Shown piece by piece: positions 1-7,201 of a stretch of 9,704 bases of DNA. Location: positions 1,895-11,598 of the forward strand of contig DEYL01000062.1 in the NCBI GenBank assembly GCA_002364535.1. The letters are read 5' to 3'. Source of the DNA: Flavobacteriaceae bacterium UBA3159. Its GTDB lineage: Bacteria; Bacteroidota; Bacteroidia; Flavobacteriales; Flavobacteriaceae. The notes under the pieces are model-generated. The model was not told the DNA's origin and searched no databases. It saw nothing but the letters and a program-made list of their open reading frames with translations. How positions within the stretch are numbered: position 1 is the stretch's first letter; every line of letters starts with the position of its first letter. The translations under genes were made by a program, and so were the position numbers.

Positions 1-422
1 AACTGCTCGGGAGTATAACGTCCGACAACACTTCTGGCTACTGCTCGAATCTGAGGTATCAAAACAATATTGACATAATTCTCGCCTTTAGTTTTATGCA
101 ATAAGCCCAGCTCATTATATACAGGTTGATACAATACGGATACGTCGAGAGATATTTCCAAACCGTTGGAAGATAATACTTGCATATTTCCCTCGAAGAA
201 TTCTTGCTGCTTTACATTATAAATATAAACCTTGTTCCAAGGCGCAATAATATGAAACCCTTCCGAAAGTGGAGCCTCGTCAGTGACAACTCCTCCTCCA
301 AAGGTTCTAAATAATACACCTGCTTCTCCATATCCAATATTAATGGAAGATTTAGAGACAAAAATGATCAGCACAAAGGCCAATAGAATAATGGGTAATC
401 CAATTTTAGGTAGTTTTTGCAT
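1..422 (-). CDS. Prohibitin-family SPFH/Band 7 membrane protein, partial (C-terminus outside window)
   Basis: The first 140 residues are visible; the gene runs off the left edge. A short basic N-terminus (MQKLPK) leads into a hydrophobic segment at about residues 8-22, probably a signal anchor. This is followed by a typical start of an SPFH domain: GYGEAGVLFRTFGG near residues 30-44, EGFHIIAPWNKVYIY near 55-69, and a beta-rich stretch including LEISLDVSVLYQP. The order is that of prohibitins, which form large ring or cage assemblies at the membrane and often act with membrane proteases; that role is family knowledge. The ATG lies 14 nt after the fabG stop, so it is probably the next gene of the same operon. 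No Shine-Dalgarno site is visible; the leader is A-rich. The Band 7 family is fairly sure; the specific function is not. Confidence 0.82.
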   Translation of the reverse strand, partial: MQKLPKIGLPIILLAFVLIIFVSKSSINIGYGEAGVLFRTFGGGVVTDEAPLSEGFHIIAPWNKVYIYNVKQQEFFEGNMQVLSSNGLEISLDVSVLYQPVYNELGLLHKTKGENYVNIVLIPQIRAVARSVVGRYTPEQ

Positions 423-436
423 GATAATTGTTTTTT

Positions 437-1186
437 TTAAGTTAGCATTCCTCCATCGACTTGGAGGACTTGACCGGTAATATAATTAGATAAATTTGAT
501 GCCAAGAACAAACAAGCGTTGGCAACATCCTCAGGCAATCCCCCTCTTCTAAGGGGAATTCCATCTCGCCACTTTTGAACCATATCCTCCGAAAGTTTAT
601 CTGTCATTTCGGTTTCAATAAATCCTGGAGCGACCACGTTACTTCTGATATTTCTAGATCCCAGTTCGAGCGCAATGGCTTTAGAAAAACCAATAATCCC
701 TGCTTTGGAAGCAGCATAGTTTGATTGACCAGGATTCCCTTTGATTCCTACCACAGAGCTCATGTGGATTAGTGAACCAGATTTTTGTTTTAAAAAAGTG
801 CGTTGAATAGCTTTGGTCATATTGAAAACAGATTTTAGGTTAACACCTACAACTTGATCAAAATCAGCTTCACCCATTCGCATCAACAAATTGTCATTGG
901 TAATCCCAGCATTATTGATTAATATATCAACAGTTCCAAAATCTTTCAAAACCTTGTCAATCAACACTTGAGCTTGATCGAAATCAGCAGCATTACTTTG
1001 ATAGGACTTGGCTTTAATGCCAGTTTTGTTTAATTCTTTTTCTAGAGTCTGAGCGGCCTCGATTGAGTTGTTGTAAGTAAAGGCCACATCGCAACCATTG
1101 TGTGCAAAGGTTTGGGCAATACCCCTACCAATACCTCGGGTAGCTCCAGTAATGATGGCTGTTTTGTTTTCCAGTAATTTACTCAT
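437..1186 (-). CDS. fabG: 3-oxoacyl-[acyl-carrier-protein] reductase FabG
   Basis: This 249-residue classical short-chain dehydrogenase reduces 3-oxoacyl-ACP to 3-hydroxyacyl-ACP with NADPH in fatty acid elongation. The Rossmann motif TGATRGIG is at residues 13-20 and NNAG at 91-94. The catalytic tetrad reads N116, S144 (in SSVVG), Y157 and K161 (YAASK). The C-terminal signature GQVLQVDGGM fits FabG rather than a generic SDR, and the length is usual for FabG. It starts 6 nt after the sucD stop and is followed 14 nt later by the prohibitin gene. Its product is the substrate of LpxA and LpxD and of the FabZ half encoded upstream, which fits its place in the cluster. A different SDR substrate cannot be fully excluded, since the family is broad. 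Confidence 0.92.
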   Translation of the reverse strand: MSKLLENKTAIITGATRGIGRGIAQTFAHNGCDVAFTYNNSIEAAQTLEKELNKTGIKAKSYQSNAADFDQAQVLIDKVLKDFGTVDILINNAGITNDNLLMRMGEADFDQVVGVNLKSVFNMTKAIQRTFLKQKSGSLIHMSSVVGIKGNPGQSNYAASKAGIIGFSKAIALELGSRNIRSNVVAPGFIETEMTDKLSEDMVQKWRDGIPLRRGGLPEDVANACLFLASNLSNYITGQVLQVDGGMLT

Positions 1187-1192
1187 ATATAT

Positions 1193-2065
1193 TTAAGCTA
1201 AGACTTCCACAACTTTTTTACCAATCTCTGCCGGAGAGTCCACCACATGGATTCCACAAGACCTCATGATATTTTTTTTGGCTTCGGCAGTGTCATCTTT
1301 CCCTCCTACTATAGCTCCTGCGTGTCCCATAGTTCTTCCTTTGGGGGCGGTTTCTCCAGCAATAAAACCAATAACCGGTTTTGTATTTCCATTCTCCTTG
1401 ATCCAGTGTGCTGCATCGGACTCTAGTTGCCCTCCAATTTCTCCGATAACTACTATGGCTTCTGTTTCGGGATCATTCATGAACAGTTCTACAGCGTCTC
1501 TGGTGGTGGTTCCAATAATGGGATCTCCGCCAATTCCAATCGCTGTGGTAATTCCCAATCCCTGTCTGACCACTTGGTCAGCGGCTTCATAGGTCAAAGT
1601 CCCTGATTTGGAAACAATCCCTACATTACCTTTTTTGAAAACAAAACCAGGCATGATCCCAACTTTGGCCTCTTCGGGTGTGATGACCCCTGGACAATTG
1701 GGGCCGATCAAGGTGCATTTTCTTTTTTTAATATAATCCGAAACTTTGGTCATGTCAGCTACGGGAATACCCTCTGTAATGGCAATAATAACTTTAATTC
1801 CGGATTCGGCAGCTTCCATAATGGCATCGGCTGCAAATGCCGGGGGTACAAATATAATTGACGTATCAGCCTTGGCTTCTTTTACAGCCTGAGCAACCGA
1901 ATTGAAAACCGGCTTATCCAAATGGTTCTGCCCTCCTTTTCCCGGAGTAACTCCCCCAACCACATTTGTGCCATAGGCGATCATTTGTTCTGCATGGAAG
2001 GTCCCTTCACTACCTGTAAAACCCTGTACTATAATTTTGGATTGCTTGTTTACTAATACGCTCAT
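1193..2065 (-). CDS. sucD: Succinate-CoA ligase (ADP/GDP-forming) alpha subunit
   Basis: This is the alpha subunit of the TCA-cycle enzyme that interconverts succinyl-CoA and succinate with formation of a nucleoside triphosphate; it works as a complex with SucB-type beta subunit SucC. The 290-residue length is normal. The CoA-binding Rossmann region carries GFTGSEGTFH at 15-24, followed by GPNCPGVITP at 121-130. The histidine that is phosphorylated during catalysis is predicted at H248 in GRTMGHAGAIVGG. No sucC lies in the window, so the partner must be encoded elsewhere. The gene is separated from efp by 54 nt, the longest gap in the minus-strand run, and precedes fabG by 6 nt. An AAAAAAGG stretch just upstream of the ATG may help ribosome binding. 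Confidence 0.96.
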   Translation of the reverse strand: MSVLVNKQSKIIVQGFTGSEGTFHAEQMIAYGTNVVGGVTPGKGGQNHLDKPVFNSVAQAVKEAKADTSIIFVPPAFAADAIMEAAESGIKVIIAITEGIPVADMTKVSDYIKKRKCTLIGPNCPGVITPEEAKVGIMPGFVFKKGNVGIVSKSGTLTYEAADQVVRQGLGITTAIGIGGDPIIGTTTRDAVELFMNDPETEAIVVIGEIGGQLESDAAHWIKENGNTKPVIGFIAGETAPKGRTMGHAGAIVGGKDDTAEAKKNIMRSCGIHVVDSPAEIGKKVVEVLA

Positions 2066-2119
2066 TGCCTTTTTTCAGTTTTAAAAATATTATAAATCAT
2101 TGAGTTGGTAAGTGATGGG

Positions 2120-2686
2120 CTATTCTTTAATTCTTTCTTGATAATTTCCTTTAACAGTATCTACCTTTATTTTGTCCCCTTCATTAATAAATAGAGGAAC
2201 GTTTATTTTGGCACCAGTTTCGACGGTGGCAGGCTTGGTTGCGTTGGTCGCTGTATTCCCCTTTAAACCAGGCTCGGTATGAGTTACCTCTAAAATAACA
2301 CTAACAGGCATATCGACTGAAAGCGGCAAACCATCCTCGGTATTGATTGAAATACTGACAATCTCGCCTTCTTTCATCAATCCAGGGTTATCGATGGAAT
2401 TTTTGTTCACTACAATCTGATTATAGTCATCTATATTCATAAAATTGTAATCGTCTCCTTCTCCATACAAGTACTGAAATTTGTTGGTTTCTACGCGGAT
2501 GTCGTCTATTTTGTGACCTGCAGAAAAAGTATTATCGACAACCTTACCAGAGGTAACACTCTTCAGTTTGGTTCTAACAAATGCAGGACCTTTTCCCGGT
2601 TTTACGTGAAGAAACTCAACAATTTTATAAATGTCATTGTTGAACTTAATGCACAATCCTTTTCTGATGTCGGAGGTAGATGCCAT
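2120..2686 (-). CDS. efp: Elongation factor P
   Basis: EF-P binds the ribosome between the P and E sites and rescues stalling at consecutive prolines. The 188 residues match the usual length and three-domain layout: N-terminal KOW-like domain (about 1-62), then two OB-type domains. The N-terminus starts MASTSDIRKG, and domain II/III motifs include SVILEVTHTEPG and NVPLFINEGDKIKVDT near the C-terminus. The tip loop reads KPGKGPAF, placing the functional lysine at K32 (K34 in E. coli). The loop core is therefore PGKGP, with proline right after the KG pair. No EF-P modification enzyme gene (epmA, epmB, earP) is in the window. The gene starts 10 nt after lpxA, so it is probably co-transcribed with the lipid A genes. 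Confidence 0.97.
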   Translation of the reverse strand: MASTSDIRKGLCIKFNNDIYKIVEFLHVKPGKGPAFVRTKLKSVTSGKVVDNTFSAGHKIDDIRVETNKFQYLYGEGDDYNFMNIDDYNQIVVNKNSIDNPGLMKEGEIVSISINTEDGLPLSVDMPVSVILEVTHTEPGLKGNTATNATKPATVETGAKINVPLFINEGDKIKVDTVKGNYQERIKE

Positions 2687-2696
2687 GGATTAGTTT

Positions 2697-3482
2697 TTAA
2701 CTTTTTTGGAAATAACCTTTCATGATCCCTCTTTGAGAGTTTCTGATGAATTGTAATATTTCATCTCTTTCGGGAGAGGCAACCATTTCGGCTTCGATGA
2801 TATCAACAGCCTGACTATTGTTTAATTTCTTTTGGTATAAATTCCTGTAAATGTTCTGGATCTCTGTAATTTTTTCGGAAGTAAACCCTCTTCTTCTCAA
2901 TCCTACAGAGTTGATACCCACATAGGAAAGAGGTTCACGAGCTGCTTTTACATAGGGAGGCACATCTTTTCTGACCAAGGATCCTCCTGCAATAAAAGCG
3001 TGATCACCAATGGTAGAGAACTGATGAACAGCCACCAATCCTGCCAGAATTACGTAATTGCCAATGGTTATGTGACCGGCAAGGGTGCTGTTGTTTGAAA
3101 AAATACAATTATCACCAACAAAACAATCGTGGGCAATGTGGCAATAAGCCATGATCAAACAATTGTTACCTATTTTGGTGAGTTGACGGTCAGAGGTACC
3201 TCTGTTTATAGTTACACACTCTCTGATGGTGGTGTTGTCTCCTATGACGACCAAAGTATCTTCACCTTGAAATTTTAAATCTTGAGGTACTGCTGCAATA
3301 ACAGCCCCCGGAAATATACTGCAATTTTTTCCTATCTTGGCTCCCTCCATTATGGTGACATTGGATCCTATCCATGTTCCTTCACCAATTTCAACATTGT
3401 TGTCAATGGTCGTAAAGGGTTCAATAACTACGTTCTTGGCTACTTTAGCTTCAGGGTGTATATAAGCTAAGGGTTGTTTCAT
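2697..3482 (-). CDS. lpxA: Acyl-ACP--UDP-N-acetylglucosamine O-acyltransferase LpxA
   Basis: LpxA performs the first step of lipid A synthesis in the cytoplasm, moving a 3-hydroxyacyl chain from ACP to the 3-OH of UDP-GlcNAc. The 261 residues (262 in E. coli) open with YIHPEAKVAKNV and form a left-handed beta helix of hexapeptide repeats through about residue 180, then an alpha-helical C-terminus with GLRRRGF. The catalytic histidine is H118 in HIAHDC (H125 in E. coli), with H115 matching E. coli H122. By eye alignment, G166 in AGGS falls at the E. coli hydrocarbon-ruler position G173; glycine there is linked to long acyl chains, methionine to C10 chains. It follows lpxC-fabZ by 5 nt and precedes efp by 10 nt. 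Confidence 0.97.
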   Translation of the reverse strand: MKQPLAYIHPEAKVAKNVVIEPFTTIDNNVEIGEGTWIGSNVTIMEGAKIGKNCSIFPGAVIAAVPQDLKFQGEDTLVVIGDNTTIRECVTINRGTSDRQLTKIGNNCLIMAYCHIAHDCFVGDNCIFSNNSTLAGHITIGNYVILAGLVAVHQFSTIGDHAFIAGGSLVRKDVPPYVKAAREPLSYVGINSVGLRRRGFTSEKITEIQNIYRNLYQKKLNNSQAVDIIEAEMVASPERDEILQFIRNSQRGIMKGYFQKS

Positions 3483-3487
3483 TTTAA

Positions 3488-4888
3488 TTATTTGCGTTTG
3501 ATGATTTGTGCCATGAGTTCACCTTCAGTCACTAAGTATCTGTTGGCAAAAATCATTCCTTTCATATGGCATATACCTCTCCTGATGGGAGATATCAACT
3601 CCAGCTTAAAAAGAAGTGTGTCTCCGGGTTTTACAGGTCTTTTAAATTTTACGTTGTCCATTTTCATAAACAATGTAAGGTAGTTTTCAGGATCGGGAAC
3701 GGTATTGAGCAAAAGAACGCCTCCGGCTTGTGCCATGGCTTCGATTTGCAAAACCCCCGGCATCACGGGCGCACCAGGAAAATGACCTACAAAAAAGGGT
3801 TCATTCATGGTGACATTCTTAAGACCAATTACATGGGTCTCCGAAAGCTCGAATATTTTATCTACTAAGAGAAACGGGGGACGGTGGGGCAACATTTTAA
3901 TAATATCGTTAACATCCATCAGTGGTTCAGCATTGAGATCTACTTTGGGCGCATTTTGACGTCTTTCTTGTTTGATGATTTGTGAGAGTTTTCTCGAAAA
4001 ATCAGTATTTACTTTATGTCCCGGCTTATGGGCAAAAACTTTCCCTCTGATGGGAACTCCAACCAATGCCAAATCTCCTATAACATCCAAAAGTTTGTGA
4101 CGGGCCGCTTCGTTGGAAAAATGAAGGCTTAGGTTATCCAATATCCCATTGGGTTGAATGGCGATATTATCTTTGCCAAAAGCTTCTTTTAAACGATCCA
4201 TATTGCTTTCCGAAAGAGGTTTATCAACATAAACAATCGCATTATTCAAGTCACCTCCCTTAATCAATCCATGTTCCAATAGCATTTCAAGTTCGTGCAA
4301 AAAACTAAATGTTCTCGAGGGTGCAATGGTTTCCTTAAAATCTCTTAGGGTATCCAAGGAAGCATTTTGTGTACCCAAAACCTTAGTTTCGAAGTCGACC
4401 ATAGTAGTAACTTGGTACTCTTCGGCTGGAATTAAGGTAATCTCACTTCCAGTCTCATCATCCTTAAAGGTGATTAGATCGGTTACGACATATTCTTCCC
4501 TCAGTTTATCTTGTTCTTCAATTCCAACGGACTCAATTGCTTCAACAAAAAACTTTGATGACCCGTCCATGATAGGAGACTCGGCTGAATTGAGTTCGAT
4601 ATAACAGTTGTCTACCTCCATTCCTACCAGTGCAGCCAATACGTGTTCTGAAGTTTGGATTTTGGCACCGTCTTTTTCAAGGTTGGTACCTCGATCTGTA
4701 TTGATTACGTAATGAACATCTGCAGGAATTTTAACAGATGGTATCAAGTCTGTCCTAACAAAAACATAGCCTGTATCTACTGGAGCAGGTTTAAAAATAA
4801 TCGTGACAGATTCTCCAGTGTGAAGTCCCATGCCATCAAGGGCAACTTGATCTTTGAGCGTTCTTTGGTTAAAGTTTATTTTTGTCAT
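3488..4888 (-). CDS. lpxC-fabZ: Bifunctional UDP-3-O-acyl-GlcNAc deacetylase / 3-hydroxyacyl-ACP dehydratase (LpxC-FabZ fusion)
   Basis: One 466-residue reading frame joins two enzymes. Residues 1 to about 305 are LpxC, the zinc deacetylase that commits to lipid A synthesis: E81-H82 in SEHVLAAL, H264 and D268 in RHKLLD, D272, and H291 in PGH match E. coli E78, H79, H238, D242, D246 and H265. About 15 polar residues follow as a linker. Residues from about 321 are FabZ, the hot-dog-fold dehydratase: MLPHRPPFLLVDKI at 332-345, catalytic H369 in GHFPG and E383 in IEAMAQAGG. Such fusions are known in Bacteroidota. The start codon overlaps the lpxD stop by 4 bp (ATGA), implying translational coupling. 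The fusion would fix the ratio of the lipid A commitment enzyme to a competing fatty acid enzyme; that is inference. Confidence 0.97.
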   Translation of the reverse strand: MTKINFNQRTLKDQVALDGMGLHTGESVTIIFKPAPVDTGYVFVRTDLIPSVKIPADVHYVINTDRGTNLEKDGAKIQTSEHVLAALVGMEVDNCYIELNSAESPIMDGSSKFFVEAIESVGIEEQDKLREEYVVTDLITFKDDETGSEITLIPAEEYQVTTMVDFETKVLGTQNASLDTLRDFKETIAPSRTFSFLHELEMLLEHGLIKGGDLNNAIVYVDKPLSESNMDRLKEAFGKDNIAIQPNGILDNLSLHFSNEAARHKLLDVIGDLALVGVPIRGKVFAHKPGHKVNTDFSRKLSQIIKQERRQNAPKVDLNAEPLMDVNDIIKMLPHRPPFLLVDKIFELSETHVIGLKNVTMNEPFFVGHFPGAPVMPGVLQIEAMAQAGGVLLLNTVPDPENYLTLFMKMDNVKFKRPVKPGDTLLFKLELISPIRRGICHMKGMIFANRYLVTEGELMAQIIKRK

Positions 4889-5907
4889 AGGTCAAGTTTC
4901 TTAATGATTCGGTTAATTTCTTTTACAATGTTGGGTAAATTTTTAAAATAAACATAAGATTTGTTGTAATCGTTGTAAGAAAATGCTGGCGTGCCTTGTA
5001 TGGTTAAATTATCTTTAACACTACTAATTACACCCGATTGCCCCTGGATTTTCACATTGTCACCGATATTGATATGACCGGCAATTCCTACCTGTCCACC
5101 AATAACACAATTTTTGCCAATTTTGGATGATCCCGCAATTCCAGTTTGAGCTGCGATAACAGTGTTATCTCCTACCTCCACATTGTGAGCAATCTGAATC
5201 TGATTGTCCAGTTTAACACCGTTTCCAATCGAAGTAACTCCCAGTGTCGCTCGATCAATGGTTGAGTTGGATCCAACCTCCACACGATCTCCTAAAACCA
5301 CTATTCCAGTTTGGGGTATTTTTTTATAATCTCCATTTTTTTGAGGTGCAAATCCAAAGCCGTCTGAGCCGATAACAGCACCACTGTGAATGACGCAATT
5401 TTCGCCAATGATGGAATCTTCCAATATTTTTACACCGGAAAAAATAATCGTTCCGGCTCCAATAGTGACATTACTACCGATATATGCCTGAGGGTATATT
5501 TTTACATCGTCGGCAATCTCTACTTCCTCTTGAATGCAAACCATCTCACCAACGAAACAGTTTTTTCCCATTTTGACCGAAGGATTAATTACAGCAGATT
5601 GAGAAAGACCTGATATGGCGGTTTTTTCCTTGTTGTAATAGTCCAAGAGTATTGAAAATGAGTCATAGGCATTGTCAACCCTCACCAATGTAGTGGATAA
5701 GTCGTCCTCGGGAATAAAATCCTGATTGACGATGGTTACAGAGGCTTGGGTTTTGTATATAAATGGAGTGTATTTTGGATTAGATAAAAAAGTAAGTGAA
5801 CCCTTTTGAGCTTCTTCAATTTTTGAGAGTTGAAAAACCACAACATTAGGGTCTCCTTCAACAGTTCCTTCAAGTTGAGCAGCGATTTGTTGAGCTGTAA
5901 ATTTCAT
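4885..5907 (-). CDS. lpxD: UDP-3-O-(3-hydroxyacyl)glucosamine N-acyltransferase LpxD
   Basis: LpxD adds the second 3-hydroxyacyl chain, to the amino group exposed by LpxC, in the third step of lipid A synthesis. The 340 residues show the family layout. An N-terminal uridine-binding domain spans about 1-100 (start MKFTAQQIAAQLEG, with LTFLSNPKY at 38-46). A left-handed beta helix of hexapeptide repeats covers about 105-305, and a C-terminal helix follows (LPNIVKEINRIIKKL). The family signature GSDGFGFAP lies at 180-188, and the catalytic histidine is predicted at H241 in IAHNV (H239 in E. coli). H278 in AGHINIG may match the second conserved histidine of E. coli. It starts 19 nt after the HD gene stop and overlaps lpxC-fabZ by 4 bp. 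Confidence 0.96.
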   Translation of the reverse strand: MKFTAQQIAAQLEGTVEGDPNVVVFQLSKIEEAQKGSLTFLSNPKYTPFIYKTQASVTIVNQDFIPEDDLSTTLVRVDNAYDSFSILLDYYNKEKTAISGLSQSAVINPSVKMGKNCFVGEMVCIQEEVEIADDVKIYPQAYIGSNVTIGAGTIIFSGVKILEDSIIGENCVIHSGAVIGSDGFGFAPQKNGDYKKIPQTGIVVLGDRVEVGSNSTIDRATLGVTSIGNGVKLDNQIQIAHNVEVGDNTVIAAQTGIAGSSKIGKNCVIGGQVGIAGHINIGDNVKIQGQSGVISSVKDNLTIQGTPAFSYNDYNKSYVYFKNLPNIVKEINRIIKKLDL

Positions 5908-5926
5908 CGTTGCAAAAATATGAAAT

Positions 5927-7156
5927 TTAAGTTAGATGTCGATTCTTGGGAAAACATAAATAGTACTTCTTTTGAATTCGCGAAAGTTCTTCCGAATTAA
6001 AAAAAGCGTCTACCTCCTGAAGTTCTTTTAAGCTGCCATTTTTTGTCAATATCCATATTTGTTTGTCCTGAGGCACATAGGTCTGATTCGATATTTCCCC
6101 GGTAAAAACAAAATATCGGTAATCCTCTTCAGACAAACCATAGTTTTTCAAACGCAGATATTTGCTTTCAGCCGCTTGTAGTTCAAATGGCTCGTCTTGA
6201 ATTTTAATCTTTAGTAGATTTCTGTTGACAAGCATATCAGAGATTTTTGTCAAAATTTTATCCTCATGATTTTGCCACGACTTCAACCCTTGTATGACGT
6301 CAGAATCGTCTAGAAGGAGAAAATTTTCAAGTTGATCAATTGTAAGGTTGCTATTCAAATCATTACGTGACAAAAAATATGCCAAAGGATCAGAAGCCTG
6401 TGGCTTATATACGTTTTGATAACAAAAACGAACCCTTTCCAGGACGCGAGTCAACAAAAATTCGGCAGATAAACTTGTTTTGTGCAAATAGACCTGCCAA
6501 TACATAAGTCTTCTGGCCATTAGAAATTTTTCAATGGAAAAAATGCTCTTTTCTTCAAAAGCCAATTGATCATCCACTACTACCATCATTTCAATGATTC
6601 GTTTGCTGTTGATATTACCTTCGGTGGCACCGGAGTAAAAACTATCCCGCTTGAGATAATCCATACGATCCAAATCAACCTGACCAACAATGAGTTCGTG
6701 CATGAATTTTCTTTGGTATTGATCGGTAAAAATTGCGATGGCCATGTCCAAAGCTCCATTAAATTGATCATTCAACCGCTTCATCACCTCCAGCGAAATC
6801 TCTTCATGCATGACCCTCCCCGCCAATAATGCTTCAGTGGTATGGGAAAAAGGACCATGACCAATGTCGTGCAACAATATGGTCAATTGCATAGCTTCTG
6901 CCTCTTCTTCACTGATCTCAACTCCCTTTATTCTCAAAACCGCAATGACCTCTTGCATCAAGTGCATCGTACCAAGGGCGTGTTCAAAGCGGGTGTGATG
7001 CGCACCGGGATATACATAATGGGAAAATCCCATTTGAGAAATCCTCCTCAAACGCTGGAACCATGGGTGGGAAATTACCTCGAAGATTAATGAAGAACGA
7101 ATGCCAATAAATCCGTAAATTGGGTCGTTCAAAAGGGTAACCTTTTTTTTTCTCAA
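5927..7156 (-). CDS. SAMHD1-like HD-domain phosphohydrolase (COG1078-type), start codon uncertain
   Basis: With a TTG start at 7156 the protein has 409 residues. It carries the HD hydrolase core in the order seen in SAMHD1-type enzymes: RFEH with H59, HD at H96-D97 within LLHDIGHGPFSH (H100, H105), H117 in MHEE, and D163 in VDLDRMDYLKRD. Near the start, NDPIYGFI and the HPWFQRLRR motif are typical. Relatives cleave dNTPs to nucleoside plus triphosphate; the substrate here is unknown. The frame is open upstream to an ATG at 7264, but that start would overlap the opposite-strand porX by 77 bp and adds residues unlike the family. TTG at 7156 gives a family-like N-terminus (MRKKKVTLLNDP). TTG at 7132, with AAGG 8 nt upstream, is an alternative. 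It heads the lpx run. Confidence 0.85.
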   Translation of the reverse strand: MRKKKVTLLNDPIYGFIGIRSSLIFEVISHPWFQRLRRISQMGFSHYVYPGAHHTRFEHALGTMHLMQEVIAVLRIKGVEISEEEAEAMQLTILLHDIGHGPFSHTTEALLAGRVMHEEISLEVMKRLNDQFNGALDMAIAIFTDQYQRKFMHELIVGQVDLDRMDYLKRDSFYSGATEGNINSKRIIEMMVVVDDQLAFEEKSIFSIEKFLMARRLMYWQVYLHKTSLSAEFLLTRVLERVRFCYQNVYKPQASDPLAYFLSRNDLNSNLTIDQLENFLLLDDSDVIQGLKSWQNHEDKILTKISDMLVNRNLLKIKIQDEPFELQAAESKYLRLKNYGLSEEDYRYFVFTGEISNQTYVPQDKQIWILTKNGSLKELQEVDAFFNSEELSRIQKKYYLCFPKNRHLT

Positions 7157-7173
7157 AATTGCTAATCTTAGTG

Positions 7174-7201
7174 CGAAGATACATAATATGACTCCAATCA
7201 A
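7174..7201 (-). promoter_or_regulatory. Candidate Bacteroidota-type promoter for the HD-lpx run
   Basis: On the minus strand, TTG at 7201-7199 is followed after 17 nt by TATCTTCG at 7181-7174. This matches the -7 consensus TAnnTTTG at all but one specified position, with a -33 TTG at an allowed distance. Transcription would begin near 7167, about 11 nt before the TTG start at 7156 or 35 nt before the one at 7132. The site lies over the start of porX, so the two genes may interfere. The motif is short and found by eye only. Confidence 0.4.

Noticed and set aside
1266..1592. 108-codon plus-strand frame
   Set aside because: Antisense to sucD, rich in Ser, Pro and Ile as expected for a reverse-frame shadow of a well-supported gene.
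2066..2119. Possible hairpin terminator or promoter between efp and sucD
   Set aside because: The inverted arms around TCATTGAG/TAAGTGA pair poorly. TATTTTTA resembles a -7 box, but no TTG lies at the right distance.
4326..4604. 92-codon plus-strand frame
   Set aside because: Antisense to the LpxC part, Ser/Val rich, with no motif or sensible context.
2697..5907. Hexapeptide-repeat stretches of lpxA and lpxD considered as DNA repeats
   Set aside because: The periodicity is in the protein (beta-helix turns); I see no repeated nucleotide units.
7138..7170. Promoter boxes for porX (TAACCTTT at 7138, TAATCTTA at 7163)
   Set aside because: Each has two mismatches to TAnnTTTG and no well-spaced TTG.
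6984..7184. 66-codon minus-strand frame starting at ATG 7184
   Set aside because: It lies mostly inside the HD gene in another frame and has no family features. It matters only for the start-site question.
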